Below are positions 53,291 through 62,014 of a stretch of DNA of 64,000 nucleotides, piece after piece. Below the pieces are notes generated by a model. It was not told where the DNA came from. It saw only the letters and a list, made by a program, of their open reading frames with translations, and ran no database searches. Source of the DNA: Bacteroidota bacterium (lineage in GTDB: Bacteria > Bacteroidota > Bacteroidia > Chitinophagales > Saprospiraceae); the NCBI GenBank assembly GCA_030147525.1, contig JASBVF010000020.1, forward strand, positions 124,001 through 188,000, in the 5' to 3' direction. Position 1 is the first letter of the stretch. The number at the start of each line of letters is the position of its first letter. The position numbers and the translations under genes were made by a program.

Positions 53291-56200
53291 CTATGGCTCC
53301 TTTTTCTTTGCAGGAATTTTAGGAAAGATAATGGATACTGTGGTGCCCCGGCCCGGAGTACTTTCGACCATCAGTTCTCCGCCATGTTTCTCCATTAAAT
53401 CTTTTACCAGCGTCAAACCCAAACCGCTGCCGCTTTCTCCATTCGTTCCACGGGTTCCGTTCAGGCGAAGATCGAACATTCTTTCGAGGCGTTCGGGCGA
53501 AATCCCCACGCCGGTATCTTTAACCTTGATGACCAGAGAACCTGCCTTTTCCCTGGCGGACACTTCTACCCTGCCTTCTTTTTCTGTGAACTTGACAGCA
53601 TTGTCCAGCAGATTGCGCAAGCCGGTGGCAAGCGCCCGCTGATCGGCAAAGACTTCCATATCGGGAGGGATAGACTGAATCAATTGTATGCCCTTGTCCG
53701 CTGCTTTTTGTTCGAAAAAGCTACAGGCATGCTTTACCTCGAGGTTCAATGGAAGCGGGTGAGGATTAAAGACCTGAAGTTTGCCCTGGCCCAAGGACCA
53801 GTCAAGCAGGTTGTCAAGTAGATGATTAAGCGTTTGGGCGTTGGACTCGATGTTGCTGCCCAGTTTTTCCAGCAGGCCGTACTCTCCTTTTTTGATCAGG
53901 TAGTTTACTTTTTGGGCAATGCCACGGAACGACAGCGCAGGGCTGCGCAGATCGTGGGCGATGATGGCGAACAGCCGGTCTTTGGTAGCATTGAGTGATT
54001 CCAGCTCTGCTTTTTTTGCTTCGATGATGGCAGTGCGCCGGGCCACTTCGGTTTCAAGTCTTACTTTATCCCGGCGAAGATTGTAAGTGCGGAGTTTCAC
54101 CCAACCAAAAATAAGCAACGCAAGGCCGGCCGTACACAACGCAATAAACCACGTTCGCAGGTAAAAAGGAGCAACGACAAACAAAGGCAGGCTAATTTCA
54201 CTCGACGACCATTGGCCGTTACTTCCCTGTGCCCTGATGCGCAGGGAATATTTCCCGTAAGGCAGGCGGCTGATGTTGAGCAGGTTAGACTTTTGGTAGT
54301 TCCAGTCTTTGCTGAATCCCACTATTTTCCAGGCGTAATTCGTATTGTTCGGTCCGGTGTAATCCAGCAGGGCAAATCGCAATTCGGAGGAGGCATCTTC
54401 AGGCTTTAGCATGATTCGACCATTCTGCAGGAGCTGCACCGTTTGATCCTCCCACTTGCCGGTGCTACTGTTGAGCGACCTGAAATCCGTGATCAGCAGT
54501 GGCAGGTCGTAGTTTTTTTCGAAAATAAAACTATCCGGATGAAATGAAATTACCCCGCTCAAGCCGCCAAAAAAGAGCGTACCGTCTTCGGAGCGGTAAT
54601 ACGACAAAAAGTTGAACTCATCGTGTGGCAGTCCATCTCTGACATGAAGGGTATTGACAACGTATGTGCTTTTATCAAAGCGCATCAATCCATAGTCGCT
54701 CGACATCCAGAACTGGCCGTTTTGATCTTCATAAATGCAGTGGATGGTATTATTGGAAAGGCCTTGTTCTGTGGTGAACGACTGAAATTCATTTTTCTTC
54801 CGGTCCCAGCGTACCAGTCCGCTTTCCTTGGTTCCCAGCCAGAAGATCCTGTCTGCGTCTTCATAAATATAATAAATGTGAAGGTCCGGCAATCCGTCTT
54901 TTTCCGAGAACTTTTGTATGACGTCTGTCTTATCATTCATCAGAAACAGGCCCTGACTGGTGGCCATCCATAACCCTTCCCTGTTTCTGTAAAAATGCCG
55001 GAAGTAACTCGTCTCTAACTCCGGATAATCCTCGGCATTGAAGCGCTTCAGTACGTTTTCCACGGGATCCAGATAGCTCAACCCAGTGTTCATGCCTACC
55101 CAGATTCTGCCGGTAATTTTATCATGAAACGGCAGCAACATATGCTCATGGCGCTCAAAATCCGGCACTTTGTACCGGTCTGTTTTCAGGGTTAACAGGT
55201 TTGTTTTTAACAGGATACCTCCTTCCGTTCCGATCCATAAATTCCCTGCATCGTCGGTGGCAAAAGCCATATTATTGTACTCACCCGTCATCCCCCCCTC
55301 AACTTTATTCGATTGAAGATCAATCTTCCGGTCGCCAAGGTAGGTATTAACCAACAGCTGGTTTCCTATTTTCAGGATGCCTCTGCAACTATGTCCCGGC
55401 AGCCAGGTCTGAAACTCTCTTGGTCGGAGAACTATTTTAAAGATACCATTATTGGTAGTTGCCCAGATAACACGGTCGCCTTGTATGAACAAGTCGTTGA
55501 TGTTGATTATTTTCAGGGTATGATCTTCGTCTTTCAACTGGTAAACAGCTTGTATTTCACCCCCGGCATTAAAATTTACGATCAAATTACCACCATACAG
55601 CCAGCCCTCGCCGTCTCCGGTCAGAACGATATCGTATTTTTTTACTGCATTAAAAGGAACACCGTTTGAATAATGAAGCTTGACAGCCTCAGGCGGAAGT
55701 CCGGATCTTATTAAAATCGGGTAAGGTTTATGATCTTCGTCGGGTAAATATTTTTCCCAATTATTCGTCATCACACGGCTCCCGTCGTCCGAACAAGACA
55801 GACTCTTGACGGCGTAGGGCAACTTCAGCTCATCGATCCATCTTCCGTCTCTGCTGAATTGTATCAACTTATCATTGCGGGAAATAAAATAGCCGTTTTG
55901 TTTTTCACATACACGAAAAGCGACCTTGCTGGTCTCCATGCCGGAAAAGAATTTGCGGAACTTCCCGTCGTACCGGTAAATATCCCCTTCGAAGGTGACA
56001 ATCCAGACAGTCAGCTTATCCGCCAAAGGCGGCATGATCGAATAAATATCTTCTGCCTTAAAAGGAGCCTCACCCGCAAATTTTTCATCAAAAGCCTGAA
56101 TGACGCCTGTCTGCGTATCGAGTATTTTTAAGCCCTTTCCGCCGTATAGCTTGCGGGGGTAAAACCAAATATTACCTTTAACATCGGGATAGATATTGGC

Positions 56201-56461
56201 AATGTGCCCGGCTTCCAGATCCAGCATTTTCCGGGTCCATATTTTAAAATCATACCCATCGTAGCTGGCAATGGCTTCCCGTAAGCCAAACCACATCAAC
56301 CCCCTGGCATCCCGAACGATTTCATAAGCTTCTGCTCCCGGCAAACCATCCTCCTGCGTCAGGTGCGTGATTCGCACCGGATTGTCCTGTGCTTGCAGCC
56401 CGACGGTGGTCATCAAACAGATGAATATTGCGAAAAAATATTGGATGCTGATTTTATCCAT
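53291..56461 (-). CDS. Propeller sensor histidine kinase, HisKA type
   Basis: A 1056-residue kinase with a signal peptide (1-24), about twelve two-component-propeller repeats ('DARGLMWFGLREAIASYDGY', 'DDAGNLWIGTEGGILLKTN', 'EDQNGQFWMSSDYGLMRFDK'), a Y_Y_Y domain, one membrane helix (about 775-795), a coiled-coil and a cytoplasmic kinase: His836 in 'IIAHDLRSPALSFRG', N-box 'LRNLLDNAVKFTEKEG', G-boxes 'DTGVGISPERL' and 'GSGLGLTLVKDL'. It has no fused receiver or regulator. It is the second giant sensor in the region; the class of kinase differs from the first, so the two probably answer different signals. Confidence 0.94.
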   Translation of the reverse strand: MDKISIQYFFAIFICLMTTVGLQAQDNPVRITHLTQEDGLPGAEAYEIVRDARGLMWFGLREAIASYDGYDFKIWTRKMLDLEAGHIANIYPDVKGNIWFYPRKLYGGKGLKILDTQTGVIQAFDEKFAGEAPFKAEDIYSIMPPLADKLTVWIVTFEGDIYRYDGKFRKFFSGMETSKVAFRVCEKQNGYFISRNDKLIQFSRDGRWIDELKLPYAVKSLSCSDDGSRVMTNNWEKYLPDEDHKPYPILIRSGLPPEAVKLHYSNGVPFNAVKKYDIVLTGDGEGWLYGGNLIVNFNAGGEIQAVYQLKDEDHTLKIININDLFIQGDRVIWATTNNGIFKIVLRPREFQTWLPGHSCRGILKIGNQLLVNTYLGDRKIDLQSNKVEGGMTGEYNNMAFATDDAGNLWIGTEGGILLKTNLLTLKTDRYKVPDFERHEHMLLPFHDKITGRIWVGMNTGLSYLDPVENVLKRFNAEDYPELETSYFRHFYRNREGLWMATSQGLFLMNDKTDVIQKFSEKDGLPDLHIYYIYEDADRIFWLGTKESGLVRWDRKKNEFQSFTTEQGLSNNTIHCIYEDQNGQFWMSSDYGLMRFDKSTYVVNTLHVRDGLPHDEFNFLSYYRSEDGTLFFGGLSGVISFHPDSFIFEKNYDLPLLITDFRSLNSSTGKWEDQTVQLLQNGRIMLKPEDASSELRFALLDYTGPNNTNYAWKIVGFSKDWNYQKSNLLNISRLPYGKYSLRIRAQGSNGQWSSSEISLPLFVVAPFYLRTWFIALCTAGLALLIFGWVKLRTYNLRRDKVRLETEVARRTAIIEAKKAELESLNATKDRLFAIIAHDLRSPALSFRGIAQKVNYLIKKGEYGLLEKLGSNIESNAQTLNHLLDNLLDWSLGQGKLQVFNPHPLPLNLEVKHACSFFEQKAADKGIQLIQSIPPDMEVFADQRALATGLRNLLDNAVKFTEKEGRVEVSAREKAGSLVIKVKDTGVGISPERLERMFDLRLNGTRGTNGESGSGLGLTLVKDLMEKHGGELMVESTPGRGTTVSIIFPKIPAKKKEP

Positions 56462-56654
56462 GTTTCTGATAAAAAAATTGCCGGGCTAAACCGGCGACCA
56501 GGGGAATTACAGCGTTTATCAATTTTTAATGCAGCTGCCAAAGGTGACGATCCCAATTTAATTAAACAAATTTACAATTCAATGAACAACTGCCGCCTTC
56601 ACCTTGCCGTAAATTTTTAAACGGATTAATTTTTAACAGAAAAATTACGCACCG

Positions 56655-56798
56655 ATGACTAACGAAGATTTTGCCCGTCTTTTACCGGTTGATTTTCAAT
56701 TATTTAAAACGAGTAATTTTCGCAATTTCAGTTCTTTCAAGTCTTTCCCTCCTCAAAATAATCTCAGCACTCTCCTTCTAAAATACCCCACAGTTTAA
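56655..56798 (+). CDS. Doubtful 47-codon frame, possible gene remnant
   Basis: A short frame beginning 'MTNEDFARLLPVDFQLF' whose start sounds like the N terminus of some Bacteroidota transposase-type proteins; the rest is unspecific. It could be an insertion-sequence remnant or chance. No terminal inverted repeats were recognised around it. Confidence 0.2.
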   Translation: MTNEDFARLLPVDFQLFKTSNFRNFSSFKSFPPQNNLSTLLLKYPTV

Positions 56799-56833
56799 GC
56801 AAGCGTTTAGCGCAGCGGGTACAATCTGCCGGC

Positions 56834-56841
56834 TATCTTTG
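56834..56841 (+). promoter_or_regulatory. Bacteroidota -7 element before candidate RNA
   Basis: TATCTTTG matches TAnnTTTG; no strong -33 is seen. A transcript would start near 56847 and run into the structures and terminator that follow. Confidence 0.4.
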
Positions 56842-56847
56842 ATAATC

Positions 56848-57086
56848 GCTCCTACCCGCCGGCATGTCTTTTCTTTGAATAAAACTTCTGCTTTTTGTTG
56901 TATTGATTTTTTACTGAAATGCTTCTGGCGCAGGATGGTTTACGCACGTTAAAAACGTGCTGAATAGAAGGCTAAAGTTCAGAATCTTTAGCCAGCAGGC
57001 AGGGGAAAGACTTAAACCGGCGGAGAGTATATGCATACTTTTAAAATATTGGTCTGTAAGCCTGCTTGCTTGCAGACCTTTTTTTT
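56848..57086 (+). ncRNA. Candidate structured non-coding RNA
   Basis: No gene lies here, yet four structural elements follow in order on the plus strand: a long-range 7-bp helix CCGCCGG (56856-56862) with CCGGCGG (57017-57023); hairpin GCACGTT-AAA-AACGTGC (56944-56960); hairpin GGCTAAAG/CTTTAGCC (56970-56993); and an 11-bp intrinsic terminator. A -7 promoter box lies just before. No match to tmRNA, RNase P RNA, SRP RNA or a known riboswitch was recognised. Size would be about 240 nt. Confidence 0.45.
57051..57086 (+). terminator. Strong intrinsic terminator without an upstream gene
   Basis: GGTCTGTAAGC and GCTTGCAGACC (57051-57061, 57068-57078) form an 11-bp stem with one G.T pair and a six-base loop, followed directly by eight T residues. 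The nearest plus-strand protein gene upstream ends at 52365. Confidence 0.85.
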
Positions 57087-57115
57087 GGGTAAAACGGAAG
57101 ATGAAATCTGATTTG

Positions 57116-57299
57116 CGCCCCCTTTTCATCGCGTAGGGAACTGTTCCGTCAAAAACGCCCCCTTTTCATCCCGTAAGGACCCGTTCCGTCATGAGGGCCG
57201 TCCCTTTTTTCATCCTGTAAGGATCCGTTCCGTCATGAGGGCTGCCGTGCATGATTTCCCTCATGACGGAACAGTTCCCTGCGGGATGAAAAGGGGGCG
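57116..57299. repeat. REP/BIME-like cluster of four 35-45-bp units
   Basis: Three direct units (57116-57150, 57156-57197, 57198-57241) and one inverted unit (57258-57299) share the sequence CCCTTTTCATCCCGTAGGGA, then a GTTCCGTCATGAGGG end. Each unit contains the small palindrome GGAAC-TG-TTCC or a decayed form of it. The third and fourth units face each other and could fold into one long hairpin. Confidence 0.82.
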
Positions 57300-57441
57300 T
57301 ATTACATCTGTGGAAATCTGTGGGTAAATAATATTTTAGGTCTCGACTTCTTGCTTTGATTTTCAGGAGAAAAGAATAGATTTACATAGACGTTTCATTG
57401 ATTTTGAGAAATCGAAAATTAAAAAAGTAAATCAACACACG

Positions 57442-57537
57442 TCTTTGTTTCTCCTCGGAGGTCCGTCCACGGCAAGTTTGTCAGGTAAAACGGGACTTCC
57501 CTTTTGCCGTGGACGGATCTCCAAAGAGAAACAAAGA
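57442..57537. repeat. 34-bp-arm inverted repeat upstream of the RidA gene
   Basis: Arms 57442-57475 and 57504-57537 are inverted copies over 34 bases with three mismatches (all transitions) around a 28-base loop. The element ends 21 bases before the RidA ATG. No target-site duplication is obvious, so mobile-element origin is unproven. Confidence 0.85.
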
Positions 57538-57558
57538 GGCGCTACTATTATTACATCC

Positions 57559-57945
57559 ATGCCTACCATCCAACCCATCCTCACCACCAACGCTCCCGCC
57601 CCCGGCGGACACTATTCGCAAGCCATCGTCCACAACGGCACCGTGTACGTCGCCGGGCAACTGGCCATCGACAAGGACGGAAAGAAACACTCCGACGCCT
57701 CCGTCGAAGCGCAAACGGAAATGGTGTTTCAGAATATTGAAGCCATTCTGCAAGCCGCCGGCAGCGACCTCGGCCACGTGTTGTCCGTCACCATTTTCAT
57801 TTCAAAAATTGAATATTGGGGAAAAATCAACGACATATATTCCCGCATCTTCGGCGATCACAAACCGGCACGGGCTATCGTTCCGGTACCTGAGCTTCAT
57901 TTCGGGCTGGCGCTCGAAGTGCAATTGATTGCCGCTGTGAAATAA
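57559..57945 (+). CDS. ridA: RidA family enamine/imine deaminase
   Basis: A 128-residue Rid-family protein that hydrolyses reactive enamine/imine intermediates such as 2-aminoacrylate to 2-ketoacids. The substrate-binding Arg105 lies in 'HKPARAIVPV' and Glu120 in 'GLALEVQLIAAV', matching the catalytic pocket of active RidA. The start 'MPTIQPILTTNAPAPGGHYSQAI' is typical. The long hairpin just before it lies in its leader. A start upstream would translate the hairpin and is rejected. Confidence 0.95.
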   Translation: MPTIQPILTTNAPAPGGHYSQAIVHNGTVYVAGQLAIDKDGKKHSDASVEAQTEMVFQNIEAILQAAGSDLGHVLSVTIFISKIEYWGKINDIYSRIFGDHKPARAIVPVPELHFGLALEVQLIAAVK

Positions 57946-57959
57946 TCACTTCTGCGGGT

Positions 57960-59375
57960 TTAGTCAAAACGATACAATGCCCCCACATTCACGCCATATA
58001 AATTATAGCGCTGTGAAATTCCATAACTGCTTTCAGTAAAACTCTCCGGAAAATGCCGCATGAACGGCGAGATCGTGAGTTCGATATTTTCATTGATCAA
58101 ATACCCTGCTGACAGGCCGAAATAATAGCTCAAGCCTACGTTTGATTTAAAAATATCCGTGTCGGAAAGGTCTTCGAAAGCATCTTTGGCAGCCAGGAAG
58201 CGGCCGCTTGTTGTCAGGTTCAGGTTAGCGAATACCCCCGCCTGAACACCCACGGAGAAATCACGGCCTTCGTAGCGGTAATCCGCCAAAACGGGTATTT
58301 CCACCATCCGGTATTTATTGTAATACTCTTTTTTATAAGTCGTCGTACGTTCCAGCGGCACGTCGCCGTAGTATGGCACCGTGTCATTGTTGATCGTGAT
58401 GATGTAGTACTGAATGCCGTAAGTCGTGTCCACCGTGGTGACGGAAGTATTGTAACGGAAGCGCTCATTGATTTGCGTGTAATTCACCCCGGAAGTCAGC
58501 CCAAGCCCGGAGGAATGGCGCACCGTCAGCCGCAAACCTGCCTGAATGGCTTCGAGTGTTCGCTCCGATCTTTTTCTCAGGTCAAATAATTCCAGTTGCG
58601 TAGAGTCTGCATTCAATTGCCGCTCAACGAAACTGATGCTGCCCTGCACGCCGGCGGAAAAGCGGAAGGTATTGCGGCGCATGGGAGGAGCTTCGTCCAG
58701 TGATGCAGCTAACGGCAATGTTTTTAAATCAGGCAATTTCGCTGGTGTTAAGGTCAACAGGGAAATTGGCAGTTCCGGCAATTCATTCAAGCTGGAAGTT
58801 TGAATAATTTGCCCGGCGGTTGGCTCAGCCAAAGTATTCAAATCAGGATTTCTGAAATCTTTAAGATTTCGGAAATCTGATTGCCCGGCATTTTTTAAGT
58901 TTGATTCAAAGGCAACAGCAGTTTGCGATTGGTTCTGCGGTGGTAAGGACTGCGTTTTTTCATTTAAAAACGGTTGCGTCCGGGCGGCTATACCGGAAGA
59001 TTGCACAACAGCAGATGGAGCGTCGTTCTCGCCGGAAAATTCAGCGGTCGTGTTTTTATTTGCTTCTTGTTGAAATACCTGCACGGGTAACTCAACCGCT
59101 CTGTTGTACGTTTCATTTTTTGACACCGCCACCGGCGTTTCGGGGAGGATTTTCTCTGCCACGGCAGTTTCATTTTGATAAAAATACGTCAACGCACTGC
59201 CTGCCAGCACCAAGCCTGTCAGCCAAAACCAGAGAAAAAATCCCCTGCGACTTTTTCGCCGGTTGATCACATCCACCTTCGGCTCGATGGCTGCCCAGAT
59301 TTCATCGGCATCCACTTCGGAACGATGGCCCGAGAGGGCTTTTCTGATTTTATTTTCTATCGACTGCCACTTCAT
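57960..59375 (-). CDS. Membrane protein with anti-sigma-like N terminus and beta-barrel-like C terminus
   Basis: A 471-residue protein in a sigma factor operon. Residues 1-45 are cytoplasmic and charged ('SIENKIRKALSGHRSEVDADEIWAAIEPKVD'), fitting the sigma-binding end of Bacteroidota anti-sigma factors; one membrane helix follows (about 46-64), then a long Ser/Thr/Gln-rich linker and a region (about 245-471) rich in alternating beta strands with aromatic girdle residues ('KRSERTLEAIQAGLRLTVRHSSGLGLTSGVNY', ending 'GVNVGALYRFD') like a small outer membrane barrel. Its start overlaps the sigma gene by 26 bases. How a barrel can follow a membrane anchor is unclear. Regulatory role is inferred from context. 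Confidence 0.75.
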   Translation of the reverse strand: MKWQSIENKIRKALSGHRSEVDADEIWAAIEPKVDVINRRKSRRGFFLWFWLTGLVLAGSALTYFYQNETAVAEKILPETPVAVSKNETYNRAVELPVQVFQQEANKNTTAEFSGENDAPSAVVQSSGIAARTQPFLNEKTQSLPPQNQSQTAVAFESNLKNAGQSDFRNLKDFRNPDLNTLAEPTAGQIIQTSSLNELPELPISLLTLTPAKLPDLKTLPLAASLDEAPPMRRNTFRFSAGVQGSISFVERQLNADSTQLELFDLRKRSERTLEAIQAGLRLTVRHSSGLGLTSGVNYTQINERFRYNTSVTTVDTTYGIQYYIITINNDTVPYYGDVPLERTTTYKKEYYNKYRMVEIPVLADYRYEGRDFSVGVQAGVFANLNLTTSGRFLAAKDAFEDLSDTDIFKSNVGLSYYFGLSAGYLINENIELTISPFMRHFPESFTESSYGISQRYNLYGVNVGALYRFD

Positions 59376-59964
59376 AGCGACTCCTGTTTTTTAAATGAAA
59401 AAGTTTGTCCTGCAACATTTTACGTGCCCTGGCCAACTGCGAGCGGGAAGTGCTTTCGCTGATGCCCAGCAGTTCCCCAATCTCCCGGTGATCGTAACCT
59501 TCCACAGCGAAGAGATTGAAAACGGCCCGGTAGCCCGGCGGCAATTCCAGCACCAGCACCATGATTTCATCCGCCCCCATGTTTTGGTAGATTTCCGGTT
59601 CCAAAACTTCTTCGTCCGGTATTTCCTCCGGCTGCGATTCCTGGCGGAAACAACTCCGTTCCAGCCATTGCAACGAGCGGCGAACAGCAATTCTTCGCAT
59701 CCATGCTTCGAAGGAGCCCGTCGGCTCGTATTTTCCGATGTTTTCAAAAATGCGGATGAAAGTTTCCTGGAGGATATCTTTCGCCATGGCCTCGTCACGG
59801 GCATACCTCCGGCACACGGAGAGCAGCATACCTGCGTAGCGTTTCACCAGCAGATACTGGCTTGCTTTTACGCCGTTCCGGCAATCTTGTATGAGTTTTT
59901 TTTCTGTCAAGAACGGGATTTTGAAATATGGAAATTGGAAACTGCCTTTTGAGGCAATTCCCAA
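59350..59964 (-). CDS. ECF RNA polymerase sigma factor
   Basis: A 204-residue extracytoplasmic-function sigma factor. Region 2 shows 'LLVKRYAGMLLSVCRRYARDEAMAKDILQETFIRIFENIGKYEPTGSFEAWMRRIAVR' (core binding and -10 recognition); region 4 shows 'LELPPGYRAVFNLFAVEGYDHREIGELLGISESTSRSQLARARKMLQ' (-35 helix-turn-helix). It is upstream of, and overlaps, the anti-sigma-like gene and lies 25 bases after the lipoprotein gene, so the three form an operon. A shorter start further in, near 'LTEKKLIQD', is possible. Confidence 0.95.
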   Translation of the reverse strand: MGIASKGSFQFPYFKIPFLTEKKLIQDCRNGVKASQYLLVKRYAGMLLSVCRRYARDEAMAKDILQETFIRIFENIGKYEPTGSFEAWMRRIAVRRSLQWLERSCFRQESQPEEIPDEEVLEPEIYQNMGADEIMVLVLELPPGYRAVFNLFAVEGYDHREIGELLGISESTSRSQLARARKMLQDKLFHLKNRSRYEVAVDRK

Positions 59965-59989
59965 CTTCCGGTTAAGTCGGCTGATTCTA

Positions 59990-61774
59990 TTAAAAACTCC
60001 GTATGATGTTGAAGCTTCCGGTTATGGTTACGTCTGCCGGCGGTTGAACGCCGTAGTTCGTCAGGATTCCGCTAAAATTCCCGATGATGGGCTCGCCGGT
60101 ATTGCCGAATTCGGTAATTTCAAAGTTGTCAAATTGCTGACCTTCAAAAATCCAGTTGTTGGCAGGGTCGAACCAGTACAGAATATTGTGTCCGGTGCCG
60201 CTGTAATCGCCGACAGCTTGTCCGAATATTTCCAAAAAGACAGACCCTTGATTACTCGGATTGTAATAGCTGATTTCAAATCCAATGGACAAGGAGTCCG
60301 TCACAACAGCCGGTGTATAAATTGCCGTCACTCCGTTTACCGTAACTTCAATAAAGTTCTGCAACTGCACATCGCAGGCTTCAATATTGCCCACATCGAA
60401 GGTGCCGTTCGCCGGAGAAACAACCGGGTCGCTCTGCACGAGATTGTCGAAGTCGATCCCGACCACCGTCACATCCGAGGTATTGGCGCAACTGGTAAAC
60501 ATCACTTCGAAAGTATTCCCGCTAACATATTCGTACACCGTGTAGCCGTCGAAGTCGAAAGTTACCAGCCCGTTCGCCACGGGATCGCCGTTGCAATCCA
60601 CCAGCGTACCGGTGATGGTGGTTGAATTCAATACCGAAGGCGGCACGACAATTTCACCCAAATCAACCGGACCGGGCAGCGGGTATGGTCCGATGGGCGT
60701 GGAATACAATACTTCGCCACAGATGCCGATGACTTCCAGCAGCAGGTCATAATCCGCCGGAATCAAACCGCTGATAATACCCAGGTCACAGGTTTGGCCG
60801 GTGCCGTAGAGCGAAGTTCCGGGCTGGCGGATCACTACTTTATAGTTTTCCAGCGGCGTACCGTTCTCGTCCACGAAAGTGGCGGTAAATTCAACCAAAG
60901 GATCCTTGAAATCGTGGTTCCAGTAAGAAAAGTGTGTCACTTCGGCTACATAGAAGCCATTTTCCAGTTTGGAGACGCCTTCTTCAGCCCACATGCCGAA
61001 GGATTCGTTGTAAGACCAGAGCGGAATTTCAGCGGGAGCACTGCCGAGAATGCTTGCAGGCACCGGCGTTTTGATCGTGGCAGTTTCTCCTTTTAAAATA
61101 TTGAGCTTCTCGCCGCTGTCGCTTTGCAATTCAGCGACCAGCATGCCGTAGGTGCGCATCACCACTTCCTCACCTTCTAGGCTCACGCCGTGCAGGTTGC
61201 CGGGCATTTGATCCATCGTGCGCAGGTCGGTGGGGTCGAGCCATTTGGCCGCAACTCTTACGATGCCGTTGTAGGGCGTGCCGTCCGCTTTTTGGATGCT
61301 GTTGGGTGGGAAAGTAATGGTAGCGCCGCCGTTGGCGTTGACAATTCCACCGCTTCCGGCTTCGAAGGAATGTGCGAACAGGCGCTTGTTCAATTGGATT
61401 TTCACCCGGTTTTCAGCGTTTTCTGTAGCCATGAAACGGCGGCTGCCGGGAAAAAAGCCGGGCTTTTCAATTCTCACCAGGGTTCCACGGGCGTTGAGTT
61501 CCACATTTTTAAAAAAGAAATGGCCGTAGGCATCGGTAGTCGTGTTCAGGTTGCCGAGGCGGACACTGGCGCCTTCCACCGGCTCGCCTGCCTCATCGAT
61601 GACGAAGCCGGTGAGCGAGCCGTCGACCGGTTTGACGATGGGTTGCCATTGTTTTAAAATTTCCGGGACGTAGGGTGTTTCGGTCACCGACACTTCGTCG
61701 ATGTCTTTCCGGCAGGCAGTGAACGCCAGGGCGATCAGCAGGGAAAGGATTCCTAATTTTTTCATCGTATTCAA
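59990..61774 (-). CDS. Lipoprotein with carboxypeptidase-regulatory-like domain
   Basis: A 594-residue lipoprotein: signal peptide with lipobox 'LAFTAC' (acylated Cys about residue 21). A carboxypeptidase-regulatory-like beta domain follows ('GSLTGFVIDEAGEPVEGASVRLGNLNTTTDAYGHFFFKNVELNARGTLVRIEKPGFF' region, about 53-110), then a large region with further beta-sandwich segments ('TITGTLVDCNGDPVANGLVTF'). It probably acts at the cell surface. It is first in the sigma-factor operon, so the sigma factor may govern, or be governed by, this envelope component. Confidence 0.85.
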   Translation of the reverse strand: MNTMKKLGILSLLIALAFTACRKDIDEVSVTETPYVPEILKQWQPIVKPVDGSLTGFVIDEAGEPVEGASVRLGNLNTTTDAYGHFFFKNVELNARGTLVRIEKPGFFPGSRRFMATENAENRVKIQLNKRLFAHSFEAGSGGIVNANGGATITFPPNSIQKADGTPYNGIVRVAAKWLDPTDLRTMDQMPGNLHGVSLEGEEVVMRTYGMLVAELQSDSGEKLNILKGETATIKTPVPASILGSAPAEIPLWSYNESFGMWAEEGVSKLENGFYVAEVTHFSYWNHDFKDPLVEFTATFVDENGTPLENYKVVIRQPGTSLYGTGQTCDLGIISGLIPADYDLLLEVIGICGEVLYSTPIGPYPLPGPVDLGEIVVPPSVLNSTTITGTLVDCNGDPVANGLVTFDFDGYTVYEYVSGNTFEVMFTSCANTSDVTVVGIDFDNLVQSDPVVSPANGTFDVGNIEACDVQLQNFIEVTVNGVTAIYTPAVVTDSLSIGFEISYYNPSNQGSVFLEIFGQAVGDYSGTGHNILYWFDPANNWIFEGQQFDNFEITEFGNTGEPIIGNFSGILTNYGVQPPADVTITGSFNIIRSF

Positions 61775-62014
61775 GGTTTTATTTTTTCAAAATGGATGAT
61801 TTGTGCTTCGCAAACAACAGATCTGTGTTCCGCTTACGGGTATTAAATCGGAGAGAAGGGGGATTCGCTGCATGGGGGGATATTTTTTTTTAAAAAGCCT
61901 TCCAGGATGTTTCTTTCTGCAAAGAATGCAATGACAATTATCAATATTCGTCCAGCTGCCAATTTTGACGAATTATGCTTATTTTTAGCCATACCATCCA
62001 CCAATCACTAAATC

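Noticed and set aside
56848-57086. tmRNA, RNase P RNA, SRP RNA or cobalamin riboswitch
   Set aside because: None of the conserved sequence blocks of these classes was found in the candidate RNA.
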